DNA of 64,000 nt from Paracoccus thiocyanatus (GCF_900156255.1 NZ_FTMK01000013.1:1-64000), one strand, 5' to 3'. Shown: positions 8,341 to 17,054, counted from the first letter of the stretch. A program made the numbers and translations. Notes: generated by a model not told the origin, from the sequence alone.

Positions 8341-8368
8341 ATTATGGGCAGCGGACGGCCAAGTCCAG
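8341..8368 (-). promoter_or_regulatory. Predicted promoter of ychF
   Basis: On the minus strand CTGGAC (-35, 8363-8368) and CATAAT (-10, 8341-8346) are separated by 16 bases, placing transcription start near 8334, about 25 bases before the ATG. The -10 lies in the only AT-rich patch of the ychF/trpA intergenic region. The -35 is a poor match, so this is tentative. Confidence 0.35.
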
Positions 8369-8435
8369 TGGCGGGCCGTTGATCTTGCCCCTCAAGCCGG
8401 GCTAGGGCTGGGCGGACCATGAGGGAACGGGGCGG

Positions 8436-9233
8436 ATGAGCAGAATCGACGACACTTTCGCGCGGCTGGCCGAAACGGACGGCAAGGCTTTCGTCACCTA
8501 CATGATGGGCTGCGACCCGGATTTCGACCGCTCGCTGGAGATCATGCGCGGCCTGCCGGGCGCAGGCGTGGACATCATCGAACTGGGCATGCCCTTTACC
8601 GACCCGATGGCGGACGGCGCCACGATCCAGGCGGCCGGCCAGCGCGCGCTGGCGGCGGGGGGCAGCGTCAGCCGGGTGCTGGACATGGTGCGCGCCTTTC
8701 GCGTCCAGGACGACGCGACGCCGATCGTGCTGATGGGCTATTACAACCCGATCTATGCCCGCGAGGGGGGCGTGGACCGCTTTATCGCCGAGGCGGTCGA
8801 GGCCGGGGTGGACGGGCTGATCGTCGTCGACCTGCCCCCCGAAGAGGATGCCGAACTGTGCCTGCCGGCGCGGCAAGCGGGGCTGAACTTCATCCGGCTT
8901 GCGACGCCCACCACCGACGACCAGCGCCTGCCCGCGGTGGTCCGCAACACCAGCGGCTTCGTCTACTACGTCTCGGTCACGGGCATCACCGGCGGCCCGG
9001 CCGCCAATGCCGCCGAGGTCGCGCCCGAGGTCGCGCGCATCCGCGCCAGCGCGAAACTGCCGGTGGTGGTGGGCTTTGGCATCTCGACCCCCCAGGCGGC
9101 GCAGGCGGTGGCGGCCGTCGCCGACGGCTGCGTCGTGGGCAGCGCCATTGTCAAGCTGATCGGCGAAGGGCGGCCGGTGCCCGAGGTCCTGTCCTTTGTC
9201 GCGGATCTGGCCCAGGGCGCGCATCACCGCTGA
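8436..9233 (+). CDS. trpA: Tryptophan synthase alpha subunit
   Basis: A 265-residue TIM-barrel enzyme that cleaves indole-3-glycerol phosphate to indole and glyceraldehyde 3-phosphate; indole then channels to TrpB. The catalytic acids are in place as Glu49 ([16 protein letters not shown]) and Asp60, with the same numbering as the Salmonella enzyme. The phosphate-binding GFGIS and GSAIV loops are present. No trpB is adjacent; in this group trpA is often separate from the other trp genes. Confidence 0.97.
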   Translation: MSRIDDTFARLAETDGKAFVTYMMGCDPDFDRSLEIMRGLPGAGVDIIELGMPFTDPMADGATIQAAGQRALAAGGSVSRVLDMVRAFRVQDDATPIVLMGYYNPIYAREGGVDRFIAEAVEAGVDGLIVVDLPPEEDAELCLPARQAGLNFIRLATPTTDDQRLPAVVRNTSGFVYYVSVTGITGGPAANAAEVAPEVARIRASAKLPVVVGFGISTPQAAQAVAAVADGCVVGSAIVKLIGEGRPVPEVLSFVADLAQGAHHR

Positions 9234-9344
9234 ACCGTTCGGGCTTGGGCTGCGTTCGACGATACGGAACGCCGCGTCCCGGTCGCCGCCGGTTGGCGAA
9301 AGGCGGCAGGCCGCTATCTTGGACGCATCGTCACAGGTTCCATG

Positions 9345-9369
9345 GCCCGGCCGGCCTTTCCGGCCGGGC
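9345..9369 (+). terminator. Strong GC hairpin downstream of trpA (possible terminator)
   Basis: A perfect 10-bp stem, GCCCGGCCGG (9345-9354) and CCGGCCGGGC (9360-9369), closes a five-base loop CCTTT, about 110 bases past the trpA stop. No T-run follows, so it is not a canonical intrinsic terminator. It may act as a pause or stability element, or belong to the leader of the next gene. Confidence 0.35.
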
Positions 9370-9433
9370 GCAGGCTTGTCCGCCGGCATGTCGTGATGCA
9401 AGGCGCGGGCGGGCGACAGGATAGGGGAAAGCC

Positions 9434-10963
9434 ATGCCCAGCGGCATCCATCACGTCACCGGCATCACCCGACGGGTGCAGGCCAATGTGGATTTCTATG
9501 CGGGCTTTCTGGGCCTGCGCCTGGTCAAGCGCACCGGCGGCTTCGAGGATGCCGGGCAATTGCACCTGTTTTATGGCGATGCGCTTGGCTCTCCCGGCTC
9601 GCTTGTCACCTTCCTGGTATGGGAGGACGGCGCGAGGGGCCGAGTCGGCCTGGGCCAGGTGGCGGAAATCGCGCTGGCCGTGCCGCCCGACAGCATCGGC
9701 GACTGGCTGACCCGCGCCATGGCCGCGCGCGTCCCGGTCGAGGGGCCGCTGCGCGAGCAGGGGGAAACCGTGCTGCGGCTGAAAGACCCGGACGGCATCA
9801 CCGTCAAGCTGGTCGGCGCGGCGCTGCCGGCCGCCGCGCCGTTGCCCGACCCGGTCGCGCCGACGCGGCTGCGCGGCGTTACCATCCTGACCGAACGGCC
9901 GCAGGAGACGCGCGATTTCATCGCCCGCTTCGGCTATCGGCCGGGGCCGGCGGCGGGGGCGATCCAGCGCATGGTCTCGGACACCGATGTCGTGGATATC
10001 CGCGATGCGGCCGGCTTCTTTCCTGCCATCGCCGGCACCGGCACGCTGGACCACGTGGCCTTTCGCGCCGCCGATGCCGATGCGCTGCGCGCCATGCGGC
10101 TGGCGCTGAAGGACGGCGAGCCGACCGCCCTGCATGACCGCAAGTATTTCCAGTCGCTCTATGTCCGCGAGCCGGGGGGCACGTTGCTGGAACATGCCAC
10201 CGACGGCCCCGGCCTTGTCGTGGACGAAGCGCCTGCGGAACTGGGCCGGACACTGTTCGTCCCGCCCCAGGACGCGGCCCGCGCCGATGACCTGCGGGTG
10301 ATCCTGCCGCAATTCGCCCTGCCGGGCGAAGAAAGGCATCCGATGCGCGATCTGCATTTCGTCCACCGCTTTCACCGGCCCGCGCAGGCCGACGGCAGCA
10401 CCATCGTCCTGCTGCACGGCACCGGCGGCAACGAGGCCGACCTGATGCCGCTGGCCCATCGCATCGCGCCGAACGCCACGCTGCTGGGCGTCCGCGGCCG
10501 CTCGACCAAGGAAGGCATCAACCGCTGGTTTCGCCGCTACAACGCCGTGGCCTTCGACCAGGCGGATGTCCGGGCCGAGGCCGAGGCTTTCGCCGGCTTC
10601 ATCGAGGCTGCCGCGCGGGCCTATGGGCTGGACCCGCGGGCGCTGGTCCATCTGGGCTATTCCAACGGTGCGAACCTGCTGGGCGCGGTCATGCAACTTT
10701 ACCCCGGCCTGATCCGCCGGGCGGTGCTGATCCGCGCCGTCCAGGTGCTGGAGGAACCCCCGGCGCTGGAGGCGCAGGCCCTGGCCGACAGCCGGGTCCT
10801 GATGCTGACCGGCAGCCGCGACCCCTTTGCCCGCATGGGTCCGGCACTGGGGCGCGCCTTGCAGGACGGCGGCGCGGCGCTGGATGCCCGGACGATCGAT
10901 GCCGGGCATGAGCTTCAGCCCGACGACCTGACCGCGGCCACCGACTGGCTGGCCCGCGACTGA
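9434..10963 (+). CDS. Fusion of ring-cleaving VOC dioxygenase (MhqO-like) and alpha/beta hydrolase (MhqD-like)
   Basis: A 509-residue two-enzyme fusion. Residues 1 to about 295 form a tandem vicinal-oxygen-chelate dioxygenase of the MhqO/hydroquinone type, with metal-ligand positions in SGIHHVTGI, TLDHVAFR and GTLLEHATDG. Residues about 310-509 form a phospholipase/carboxylesterase-type alpha/beta hydrolase with oxyanion motif LLHGTGGNE and likely triad Ser410 (GYSNG), Asp463 and His492. In Bacillus the two are separate genes mhqO and mhqD, induced by quinones; here one polypeptide carries both. Ring cleavage followed by ester or C-C hydrolysis is a plausible inference. AGGGGAAAG precedes the ATG. 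Confidence 0.88.
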   Translation: MPSGIHHVTGITRRVQANVDFYAGFLGLRLVKRTGGFEDAGQLHLFYGDALGSPGSLVTFLVWEDGARGRVGLGQVAEIALAVPPDSIGDWLTRAMAARVPVEGPLREQGETVLRLKDPDGITVKLVGAALPAAAPLPDPVAPTRLRGVTILTERPQETRDFIARFGYRPGPAAGAIQRMVSDTDVVDIRDAAGFFPAIAGTGTLDHVAFRAADADALRAMRLALKDGEPTALHDRKYFQSLYVREPGGTLLEHATDGPGLVVDEAPAELGRTLFVPPQDAARADDLRVILPQFALPGEERHPMRDLHFVHRFHRPAQADGSTIVLLHGTGGNEADLMPLAHRIAPNATLLGVRGRSTKEGINRWFRRYNAVAFDQADVRAEAEAFAGFIEAAARAYGLDPRALVHLGYSNGANLLGAVMQLYPGLIRRAVLIRAVQVLEEPPALEAQALADSRVLMLTGSRDPFARMGPALGRALQDGGAALDARTIDAGHELQPDDLTAATDWLARD

Positions 10964-11004
10964 GGGCCCAAAACCGGCGGTGCGGCGCCTGTCCGCGCTG
11001 CCGC

Positions 11005-11030
11005 ATGAGTATTTTTGAAACGGTGAAAGC
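11005..11030 (+). repeat. Copy 1 of a 3'-UTR motif (GAGTATTT ... AAACGGTGAAAG)
   Basis: Forty-one bases after the stop of the dioxygenase-hydrolase fusion, in the same orientation, lies GAGTATTT, three variable bases, then AAACGGTGAAAGC. Near-identical copies lie at 52426-52451 (minus, after selD) and 57879-57902 (minus, after sdhAF4). A GC hairpin follows this copy directly. Confidence 0.75.
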
Positions 11031-11034
11031 CGGG

Positions 11035-11063
11035 CAGGCGGGTCGCAAGGCCCGCCTGTTCCT
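11035..11063 (+). terminator. Probable terminator after the dioxygenase-hydrolase fusion
   Basis: Perfect 8-bp stem CAGGCGGG (11035-11042) / CCCGCCTG (11051-11058) with an eight-base loop, followed by TTCCTTT. The T-run is interrupted, so efficiency is uncertain. It sits four bases after the conserved GAGTATTT motif. Confidence 0.5.
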
Positions 11064-11208
11064 TTCCGGCGGCCTGTTTCCGATTTTCGAACGCTGCTTC
11101 CGATGCCGGTTGGCTTGCCCGAAAGCCCCGCAACGGCCAGTTTGAGGCCATGACGTTCCACCACGCGGCCGCGACCGGCCCGCAGCACCATCACGAAGGA
11201 CAACACCC

Positions 11209-11802
11209 ATGACCCGCAAACCGCATATCGCCATCATCATCGGTTCGACCCGCGCCGCGCGCTTTGCCGACAAGCCCGCCGCCTGGCTGCTTGAAAATGC
11301 GCAAAAGCGCCAGGACATGAGCTTCGAGCTGGTGGACCTGCGCGACTATGACCTGCCGCTGTTCGACGAGGCCGCCTCGAACCTGTGGATGCCATCGCAG
11401 GATGCGCGCGCGGTGAAATGGCAGCAGAAGCTGGCCGAGTTCGACGGCTATGTCTTCCTGACCGCCGAATACAACCATTCGGTCAGCGGCTCGCTGAAAA
11501 ACGCGCTGGACCAGGCTTATAAGGAATGGAACCGCAAGCCGGCTGCCGCCATGGGCTATGGCGGCGTCGGCGCCGCCCGCGCCATCGAGCATCTGCGCGG
11601 CATCGCCGTCGAATTGCAGATGGTGCCGCTGCGCAACGCCGTGCATCTGGGCGGCGGCGATTTCTTCAAGGTCTCGCCCCTGGGCGCTAATGGCGAGATG
11701 GCCGAGGTCGAGGCGAACCTGCTGCCGGCGCTGGAGGCCATGCTGGACGAATTGCTCTGGTGGGCCGAGGCGACCATGGCGCAGCGCGCCAAGACCGCCT
11801 GA
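11209..11802 (+). CDS. NAD(P)H-dependent FMN reductase / quinone reductase
   Basis: A 197-residue flavodoxin-fold reductase of the NADPH-dependent FMN reductase family (azoreductase/chromate-reductase relatives). The FMN phosphate loop is GSTRAARFADK near the N-terminus and the second flavin motif is AEYNHSVSGSLKNALD. Such enzymes reduce quinones by two electrons and avoid semiquinone formation. It lies between two ring-cleaving dioxygenases and probably supplies hydroquinone to them, much as MhqN accompanies MhqO and MhqD in Bacillus; that role is inferred. A clear terminator follows. Confidence 0.88.
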   Translation: MTRKPHIAIIIGSTRAARFADKPAAWLLENAQKRQDMSFELVDLRDYDLPLFDEAASNLWMPSQDARAVKWQQKLAEFDGYVFLTAEYNHSVSGSLKNALDQAYKEWNRKPAAAMGYGGVGAARAIEHLRGIAVELQMVPLRNAVHLGGGDFFKVSPLGANGEMAEVEANLLPALEAMLDELLWWAEATMAQRAKTA

Positions 11803-11826
11803 TTATAGTCTTGTTAATCGGTTTGC

Positions 11827-11854
11827 GGGGCGGTCACTTCGACCGCCCCTTTTT
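11827..11854 (+). terminator. Intrinsic terminator shared by convergent genes
   Basis: A perfect 9-bp stem GGGGCGGTC (11827-11835) / GACCGCCCC (11841-11849) with loop ACTTC is followed by TTTTTC. It ends the reductase transcript. The last codons and stop of the convergent DUF1801 gene are encoded inside it. Confidence 0.9.
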
Positions 11855-12235
11855 CTTGGCCCGGTTCAGCGCCACGGCGGCGCGGATCAGCGCCTTCAGC
11901 GCCTCGGCGTCGATCGGCTCGCCCTCGCGCAGGTCGATGGCGCGGCGGGTATTGCCCTCCAGGCTGGCGTTGAACAGGCCCGCAGGATCTTCCAGCGCCG
12001 CGCCCTTGGCGAAGGTCATCTTGACCACCTGCTTGTAGGTCTCGCCGGTGCAGAGGATGCCGTCATGCGACCAGACCGGCACGCCGCGCCATTTCCATTC
12101 CTCGACCACCTCGGGATCGGCCTCGTGGATCAGGGCGCGCAGCCGCGCCAGGGTCTCGCCGCGCCAGTCGCCCAGTTCCCTGATCCGCGCGTCGATCAGG
12201 TCCGAGGCGCGCTGTTCCGCTTCCGGCTGGCTCAT
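11834..12235 (-). CDS. DUF1801 domain protein (YdhG-like)
   Basis: A 133-residue soluble protein of the DUF1801/YdhG family, function unknown. Typical blocks are DPEVVEEWKWRGVPVWSHDG, followed by CTGETYKQVVKMTFAKGA, and a basic tail KKKGRSK. The ATG at 12235 is preferred because GGAG lies at a suitable distance; an upstream in-frame ATG would add 12 residues. Its final codons overlap the neighbouring terminator stem, so the lysine-rich tail is specified by the terminator's T-run on the other strand. Confidence 0.8.
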   Translation of the reverse strand: MSQPEAEQRASDLIDARIRELGDWRGETLARLRALIHEADPEVVEEWKWRGVPVWSHDGILCTGETYKQVVKMTFAKGAALEDPAGLFNASLEGNTRRAIDLREGEPIDAEALKALIRAAVALNRAKKKGRSK

Positions 12236-12332
12236 GGCTTGGGCTCCACATCCTGTCGCGGTTGGAAGCATGGCGCGAAACCCCCCGATCCGGCAACAGG
12301 GCCGACGGCTGCGAGCGGATTCGCGCGCAGGA

Positions 12333-12362
12333 AAAGGCCGCCGGATCGCTCCGGCGGCCTTT
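12333..12362 (-). terminator. Bidirectional intrinsic terminator after the MhqO-like dioxygenase gene
   Basis: A 12-bp perfect inverted repeat AAAGGCCGCCGG (12333-12344) / CCGGCGGCCTTT (12351-12362) with a six-base loop. Read on the minus strand it ends in TTTT, 21 bases after the dioxygenase stop. Confidence 0.88.
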
Positions 12363-12382
12363 CGTTTCGTTTCGGCGGGGTT

Positions 12383-13327
12383 TCAGTCCAGCGGCTTCAG
12401 CCGCGCCTCGATCTGCGCGCGCTGCCCCTCCAGGAAGGGGGGCAGGGACAGCGACTGCCCCAGGCTTTCCAGCGGCTCGTCCACGGCAAAGCCGGGCTCG
12501 TCGCTGGCGATCTCGAACAGGTTGCCGCCCGGCTCGCGGAAATAGAGCGAGCGGAAATAATAGCGCTCGACCTCGCCCGAATTGGGCACCCGCATCTCGG
12601 CCAGCCGCTGCGCCCAGGCGTGGATCGCCGGCTTGTCGGGCACGCGGAAGGCGACGTGATGCACGCCCCCCGCGCCCTGGCGCGCCTTGGGCAGGTCGGG
12701 CTGGACCGCGACATGCAGTTCGGCCGCGGGGCCGCCCCGGCCCATTTCGTAGACATGGACGGTGCCGTGCCCGTCGGGGCTGGCATGGTCGCGGACCTTG
12801 CGCATGCCCATCACCTGGGTCAGCACCGCCTCGGTCGGGGCAAGCTCGGGGACCGAGATGGTGATCGGCCCCAGCCCGTGGATCTGCTGCGCCGCGGGCA
12901 CCGGGCTTTTCTCCCAAGGGGCGGCCACGGCATCGGGCGCGTCCTCGGTCAGGCGAAAGCGCTGGCCTTCGGGGTCTTCGAAATCCAGGCTGGCGCGGCT
13001 GTCGAGGGTCGCGATCTGGCCCACGGCCAACCCGCGATCCCGAAGCCGCCCGGCCCAATAGTCCAGGCTGTCGCCGGCGACCCGCAAGCCGGTGCGGCTG
13101 ATCGAATGCGTGCCGCGCCGTTCCCGCGCCGCCGGCCAGTCGAAAAAGGTCAGGTCGGTGCCGGGCCGCGCCAGCCCGTCGGCGTAGAACAGGTGATAGG
13201 CGCTGGTGTCGTCCTGGTTGACGGTCTTTTTCACCAGTCGCAGCCCCAGCGTGTCGGTATAGAATTGCTTGTTGCCGGGCGCATCGGCGGTGATCGCCGT
13301 CAGGTGGTGAATTCCGGTCAGCTCCAT
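12383..13327 (-). CDS. Ring-cleaving VOC dioxygenase (MhqO/LinE-like)
   Basis: A 314-residue tandem vicinal-oxygen-chelate protein of the hydroquinone/catechol dioxygenase group related to Bacillus MhqO. Metal-site positions are visible in GIHHLTAIT near the N-terminus, [10 protein letters not shown] in the second half and [14 protein letters not shown] near the C-terminus. AAAGGAGG precedes the ATG at 13327. It is a second, stand-alone version of the dioxygenase half of the fusion at 9434-10963 and is divergent from a LysR regulator. Both dioxygenases probably cleave reduced quinones; the substrate is not proven. Confidence 0.87.
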   Translation of the reverse strand: MELTGIHHLTAITADAPGNKQFYTDTLGLRLVKKTVNQDDTSAYHLFYADGLARPGTDLTFFDWPAARERRGTHSISRTGLRVAGDSLDYWAGRLRDRGLAVGQIATLDSRASLDFEDPEGQRFRLTEDAPDAVAAPWEKSPVPAAQQIHGLGPITISVPELAPTEAVLTQVMGMRKVRDHASPDGHGTVHVYEMGRGGPAAELHVAVQPDLPKARQGAGGVHHVAFRVPDKPAIHAWAQRLAEMRVPNSGEVERYYFRSLYFREPGGNLFEIASDEPGFAVDEPLESLGQSLSLPPFLEGQRAQIEARLKPLD

Positions 13328-13436
13328 GATGGGCCTCCTTTCTTCCTGGCACCAATATCGGTCATGGGCGGCTTTTGCGCCACGGTCCCGGCCACGAACC
13401 TTGTGTTCGGCGCCGGCGAACGGATAGGCTAGGGCC

Positions 13437-14402
13437 ATGCGCTATGACCTGAACGACCTGGAAACCTTTCTGACGGTGATGGAACTGGGCACCGTCACCG
13501 CGGCCGCCGCGCGGCTGAACCTGTCGAAATCGGTGGTCAGCAAGCGCATCACCGACCTGGAGGCGACGCTGGGCGCGGCGCTGTTTCGCCGCAATGCCGG
13601 CCGCATTACCCCGACCGAGGCGGCGCAGCGCCTGGCCGAACGGCTGCGTCCCGCGCTGGCCGAACTGGTCGCGGCGGCGGAAAGCACCGCCTGGGACATG
13701 GACGGGCTGGCCCCCCTGCGCGGGACCCTGTCCGTCGCCGCGCCGATGAGCTTTGGCGTGCTGCATCTGGGGCCGATCATCGCCCGCTTTGCCGCGCAGA
13801 ACCCGGAACTGGAATTCCGCGTCGATTACGACGACCGCAGCCGCGACCTGGCGCGCGAGGGGTTCGACATCGGCATCCGCATCGGCAAGATGCGCGACAA
13901 GGCGCTGATGCAGCGCAAGCTGTGCGAGGATGCCAGCATCGCCTGCGCCAGCCCCGCCTATCTGGACCGCAAGGGCCGGCCGCAAACCCTGGCCGACCTG
14001 CGCGAGCACGAGGTGATCGGCTACAGCCACCTGCCGATGAGCCAGCTTTGGCAGTTCCAGGACCGCGACCGCTTCGTGTCGCCGCTGGTGCAGGGCCGGC
14101 TGTCGATGAACAATGGCGAGGCGATCCGCGACATGGCGATCGAGGGGCTGGGCCTGGCCATCCTGCCGGGCTTTCTCGTCGCCCCGGCGCTGGCCGACGG
14201 GCGGCTGGAGCGGGTGCTGGCCGGTTTCGGCACCCGACCCTTGCCGATCGTGGCGGTCTGGCCGCCGGTTTCGCCCATGCCGGCCAAGCTGCGCCGCTTT
14301 GTCGATCACCTGGCGGCGGAATTGCACCGCCCGGCATGGCATGCCGGCCGGGCGGGTCCCATATCCCCCCTGTCCGCCACAACCCCAAAGGTCGCCTCGT
14401 GA
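13437..14402 (+). CDS. LysR-family transcriptional regulator
   Basis: A 321-residue LysR-type regulator. It has an N-terminal helix-turn-helix ([20 protein letters not shown], then [13 protein letters not shown]) and a periplasmic-binding-like effector domain of the CrgA/AphB subgroup. Divergent from the ring-cleaving dioxygenase, with 109 bases between starts, so it likely controls that gene and itself. Its TGA overlaps the GTG start of the flavin monooxygenase, so the two are co-translated. The C-terminal 25 residues run past the usual LysR end. Confidence 0.92.
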   Translation: MRYDLNDLETFLTVMELGTVTAAAARLNLSKSVVSKRITDLEATLGAALFRRNAGRITPTEAAQRLAERLRPALAELVAAAESTAWDMDGLAPLRGTLSVAAPMSFGVLHLGPIIARFAAQNPELEFRVDYDDRSRDLAREGFDIGIRIGKMRDKALMQRKLCEDASIACASPAYLDRKGRPQTLADLREHEVIGYSHLPMSQLWQFQDRDRFVSPLVQGRLSMNNGEAIRDMAIEGLGLAILPGFLVAPALADGRLERVLAGFGTRPLPIVAVWPPVSPMPAKLRRFVDHLAAELHRPAWHAGRAGPISPLSATTPKVAS

Positions 14403-15418
14403 AGAAGATCGGTTTCCTGTCCTTTGGCCATTGGTCGGACGAGCCCGCGTCGCAGGCGCGCAGCGCCCAGGATACGCTGCTGCAATCCATCGAGCTGGCC
14501 GTCGCGGCCGAGGAACTGGGCGCGGACGGCGCCTATTTCCGCGTGCATCATTATGCGCGCCAACTGGCTTCGCCCTTTCCGCTGCTGGCGGCGGTGGGCG
14601 CGCGCACCAGCCGCATCGAGATCGGCACCGCCGTGATCGACATGCGCTATGAAAACCCGCTGTATATGGCCGAGGATGCCGGGGCCGCCGACCTGATCGC
14701 CGGGGGGCGACTGCAACTGGGCATCTCTCGCGGGTCGCCCGAGCAGGTGATCGAGGGCTGGCGCTATTTCGGCTATGTCCCGGCCGAAGGGGAAAGCGAC
14801 GCCGACATGGCGCGACGCCATGCCGAGGTGTTCCTGAATGTGATCGAAGGCCGCGGTTTCGCCCAGCCGAACCCGCGCCCGATGTTCCCCAACCCGCCCG
14901 GCCTGTTGCGGATCGAGCCGCATTCGCCGGGCCTGCGCGACCGCATCTGGTGGGGCGCCGCCTCGAACGACACCGCCCGCTGGGCGGCGCAGATGGGCAT
15001 GCATCTGCAAAGCTCGACCCTGAAGACGGACGAAAGCGGCAAGCCCTTCCACGTCCAGCAGGCCGAGCAGATCCGCACCTATCGCGAGGCATGGGCGGCG
15101 GCAGGGCACGAGCGGAAGCCGCGGGCTTCGGTCAGCCGCTCGATCTTTCCGCTGCTGGACGACCGCGACCGGATGTATTTCGGCCGCGGCGGCAAGGAGG
15201 CCGACCAGGTCGGCTTTATCGAGGAGACGCGCTCGATCTTCGGCCGCGGCTATACAGGCGAGCCGGACCGGCTGATCGAGGAATTGCGCGGCGACGAGGC
15301 CATCGCCGAGGCCGACACGCTGCTGCTGACGGTGCCGAACCAGTTGGGCGTCGATTACAACGCCCATGTGATCGAGGCGGTGTTGAAACACCTGGCCCCG
15401 GCGCTAGGCTGGCGCTAG
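14399..15418 (+). CDS. LLM-class (luciferase-like) flavin-dependent monooxygenase
   Basis: A 339-residue TIM-barrel flavoprotein of the luciferase-like family. Motifs seen are [11 protein letters not shown] at the start, ELGADGAYFRVHHYA, RIEIGTAVIDMRYENPLY and LQLGISRGSPEQ. These enzymes use reduced FMN and oxygen to oxidise small organics. Start is a GTG overlapping the LysR stop (GTGA), with no internal alternative that keeps the first strand. Downstream of the quinone-stress genes, it may belong to the same LysR regulon; substrate unknown. Confidence 0.88.
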   Translation: MKKIGFLSFGHWSDEPASQARSAQDTLLQSIELAVAAEELGADGAYFRVHHYARQLASPFPLLAAVGARTSRIEIGTAVIDMRYENPLYMAEDAGAADLIAGGRLQLGISRGSPEQVIEGWRYFGYVPAEGESDADMARRHAEVFLNVIEGRGFAQPNPRPMFPNPPGLLRIEPHSPGLRDRIWWGAASNDTARWAAQMGMHLQSSTLKTDESGKPFHVQQAEQIRTYREAWAAAGHERKPRASVSRSIFPLLDDRDRMYFGRGGKEADQVGFIEETRSIFGRGYTGEPDRLIEELRGDEAIAEADTLLLTVPNQLGVDYNAHVIEAVLKHLAPALGWR

Positions 15419-15444
15419 GTCGCCGGGCGGGGTCAGGCGCGCAT

Positions 15445-16008
15445 TCAGGCGCGGCTGATCTCGGCCAGCCAGACCTGCGGGGCCGGGGCGATGGGCTGCG
15501 CGGCCTCGGGTCCGTCGCACAGCAGCGCGTCCAGCGGCTCCAGCGCCACGGCGCGGCCGGCAAGATCCAGCACCACCGGCCCGGTCGCAAGCAGCAGCCG
15601 CCAATCCGCTGGACGCTGGACCGCCTGGGTCAATCGCGACAGCCGGTGGGTAAAGCCGCCGCGCCGCGTCATCACGTTCAGGTCGGTGATCGGCCCGGCA
15701 AGCAGCCGCGCCGAACAGGGCTGATCCGCAGGAAAGGACAGGGGCGGCCCGTCCGGCGTCAGCGCCTGCGGGTCCCGTCCCTGCACCTGCAATTCGATCC
15801 CCTTGCCGGTCAGCACCGCCAGGCTGCGGTCGATCTGCGGAAAGATCGAGAAATCGCCATCCTCGGCCACGTCCGCCATGCTGACGCGCCAGCCGAAATC
15901 CGCAAGGCCCGCGGGCGGCGGATGAATGGCGATCTGAACCGTTTGGCCGCGCCCGTTCTTCCACGGCATCCGGCGGTGATCGGCGGCTTTCAGAATGCGG
16001 TAGGCCAT
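15445..16008 (-). CDS. hutD: HutD/Ves family protein
   Basis: A 187-residue cupin-like protein of the HutD family, seen in the start MAYRILKAADHRRMPWKNG and the FGWRVSMADVAEDGDFS and RGGFTHRLSRL blocks. HutD proteins were described beside histidine-utilisation genes, where one is proposed to limit hut expression; the biochemical role is not known. No hut genes are visible here. It is instead the last gene after the pxp/biotin carboxylase/AbrB-family genes, 14 bases from the AbrB-family stop. Confidence 0.85.
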   Translation of the reverse strand: MAYRILKAADHRRMPWKNGRGQTVQIAIHPPPAGLADFGWRVSMADVAEDGDFSIFPQIDRSLAVLTGKGIELQVQGRDPQALTPDGPPLSFPADQPCSARLLAGPITDLNVMTRRGGFTHRLSRLTQAVQRPADWRLLLATGPVVLDLAGRAVALEPLDALLCDGPEAAQPIAPAPQVWLAEISRA

Positions 16009-16022
16009 TCGGGTCTTTCCTC

Positions 16023-17054
16023 TTAGCGTTGCCGGTTCAGCAATTTTCCCGCCACCGGGGCCAGCACGATGACGATGACCATGCGCAGCAGGTGGTGGCT
16101 GACGACATAGGCCAGGTCCGCCCCGGCGATCAGCGCGATCACCACCATTTCGGCCTGTCCGCCCGGCAGAAAGGCCAGGAATGCATCAAGCGCCGGGGCC
16201 AGGCCAAGATGCATGATCGCTTCGATGAAAACCAGGCTGATCCCGGCCAAGAGCAGCGCATAGGCCATGCCGGCCGTCACATGCAGCCGCAATTCGCGCA
16301 GGGTGATGCCGGCATATTTCACCCCGACCGCGATGCCGATGAAGAATTGCGCGGCCTGGATCATCTCGGCCGGCGGGCGGTGGCTGATCAGGCCCGACAG
16401 CGACAGCGCCGCCGTCAGCACCATCGGCCCCAGGATCGAGGCGCCAAAGACGCCCAGCCGCTCGGCCCCTTTCCAGCCGACCAGCCCGGCGGCGAGCATC
16501 AGCGCGATCTCGGCTGCGCCGGTCGCGCGCATCGGCGCGCCGGGCGGCTGCGTCAGGTCCAGGCCCCACCAACTGGACATGATCAGCGGCGCGACGGTGA
16601 CGATCACCAGGACCCGCGTCGCATGGATCAGCGACAAGGCGCGGACGTCGCCGCCCGCCTCTTCGCCAAAGACCAACATGTCCTGCAAGCCGCCGGGCAT
16701 GGCGCCATACCAGGCCGTCGCATGGTCAAAGCCGAAGCCGCGGCGAAACAGCGGATAGCCGACCAGCGCGATCACGGCGATGAAACCCGGCACGAACAGC
16801 AGCGACGCGGCCACCTCGGGCAGTTCCGCCAGCACGCCGGGCGTGATCGAAGCGCCGACCGCGACCCCCAGGATGGTGCGCATGAAGATGCCGAACTGGC
16901 CGGCCCCGGCCAGCGGCGCACCGGCCAGCGCCGCGACCAGGCAGGCCAGCATCGGACCCAGCAGCATGGGCAGCGGCAGGTGCAGCATCACAAAGGCCGC
17001 GCCGCCCAGGGCGGCCAGCGCAAAGGTCAGAATGCGGCGGTTCAGCAGGTTCAT
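16023..17054 (-). CDS. AbrB-family integral membrane protein (COG3180)
   Basis: A 343-residue protein made of two repeated halves of hydrophobic helices, the family misleadingly named AbrB or putative ammonia monooxygenase (COG3180). It is unrelated to the Bacillus transcription factor. Typical blocks are PLPMLLGPMLACLVAAL, TAWYGAMPGGLQDML and FLAFLPGGQAEMVVIALI, where the paired PGG(Q) motifs mark the repeat. It is probably a transporter of unknown substrate. It lies 77 bases after the biotin carboxylase gene and may import or export the small molecule handled by that operon. The ATG at 17054 begins directly before the first helix. Confidence 0.85.
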   Translation of the reverse strand: MNLLNRRILTFALAALGGAAFVMLHLPLPMLLGPMLACLVAALAGAPLAGAGQFGIFMRTILGVAVGASITPGVLAELPEVAASLLFVPGFIAVIALVGYPLFRRGFGFDHATAWYGAMPGGLQDMLVFGEEAGGDVRALSLIHATRVLVIVTVAPLIMSSWWGLDLTQPPGAPMRATGAAEIALMLAAGLVGWKGAERLGVFGASILGPMVLTAALSLSGLISHRPPAEMIQAAQFFIGIAVGVKYAGITLRELRLHVTAGMAYALLLAGISLVFIEAIMHLGLAPALDAFLAFLPGGQAEMVVIALIAGADLAYVVSHHLLRMVIVIVLAPVAGKLLNRQR

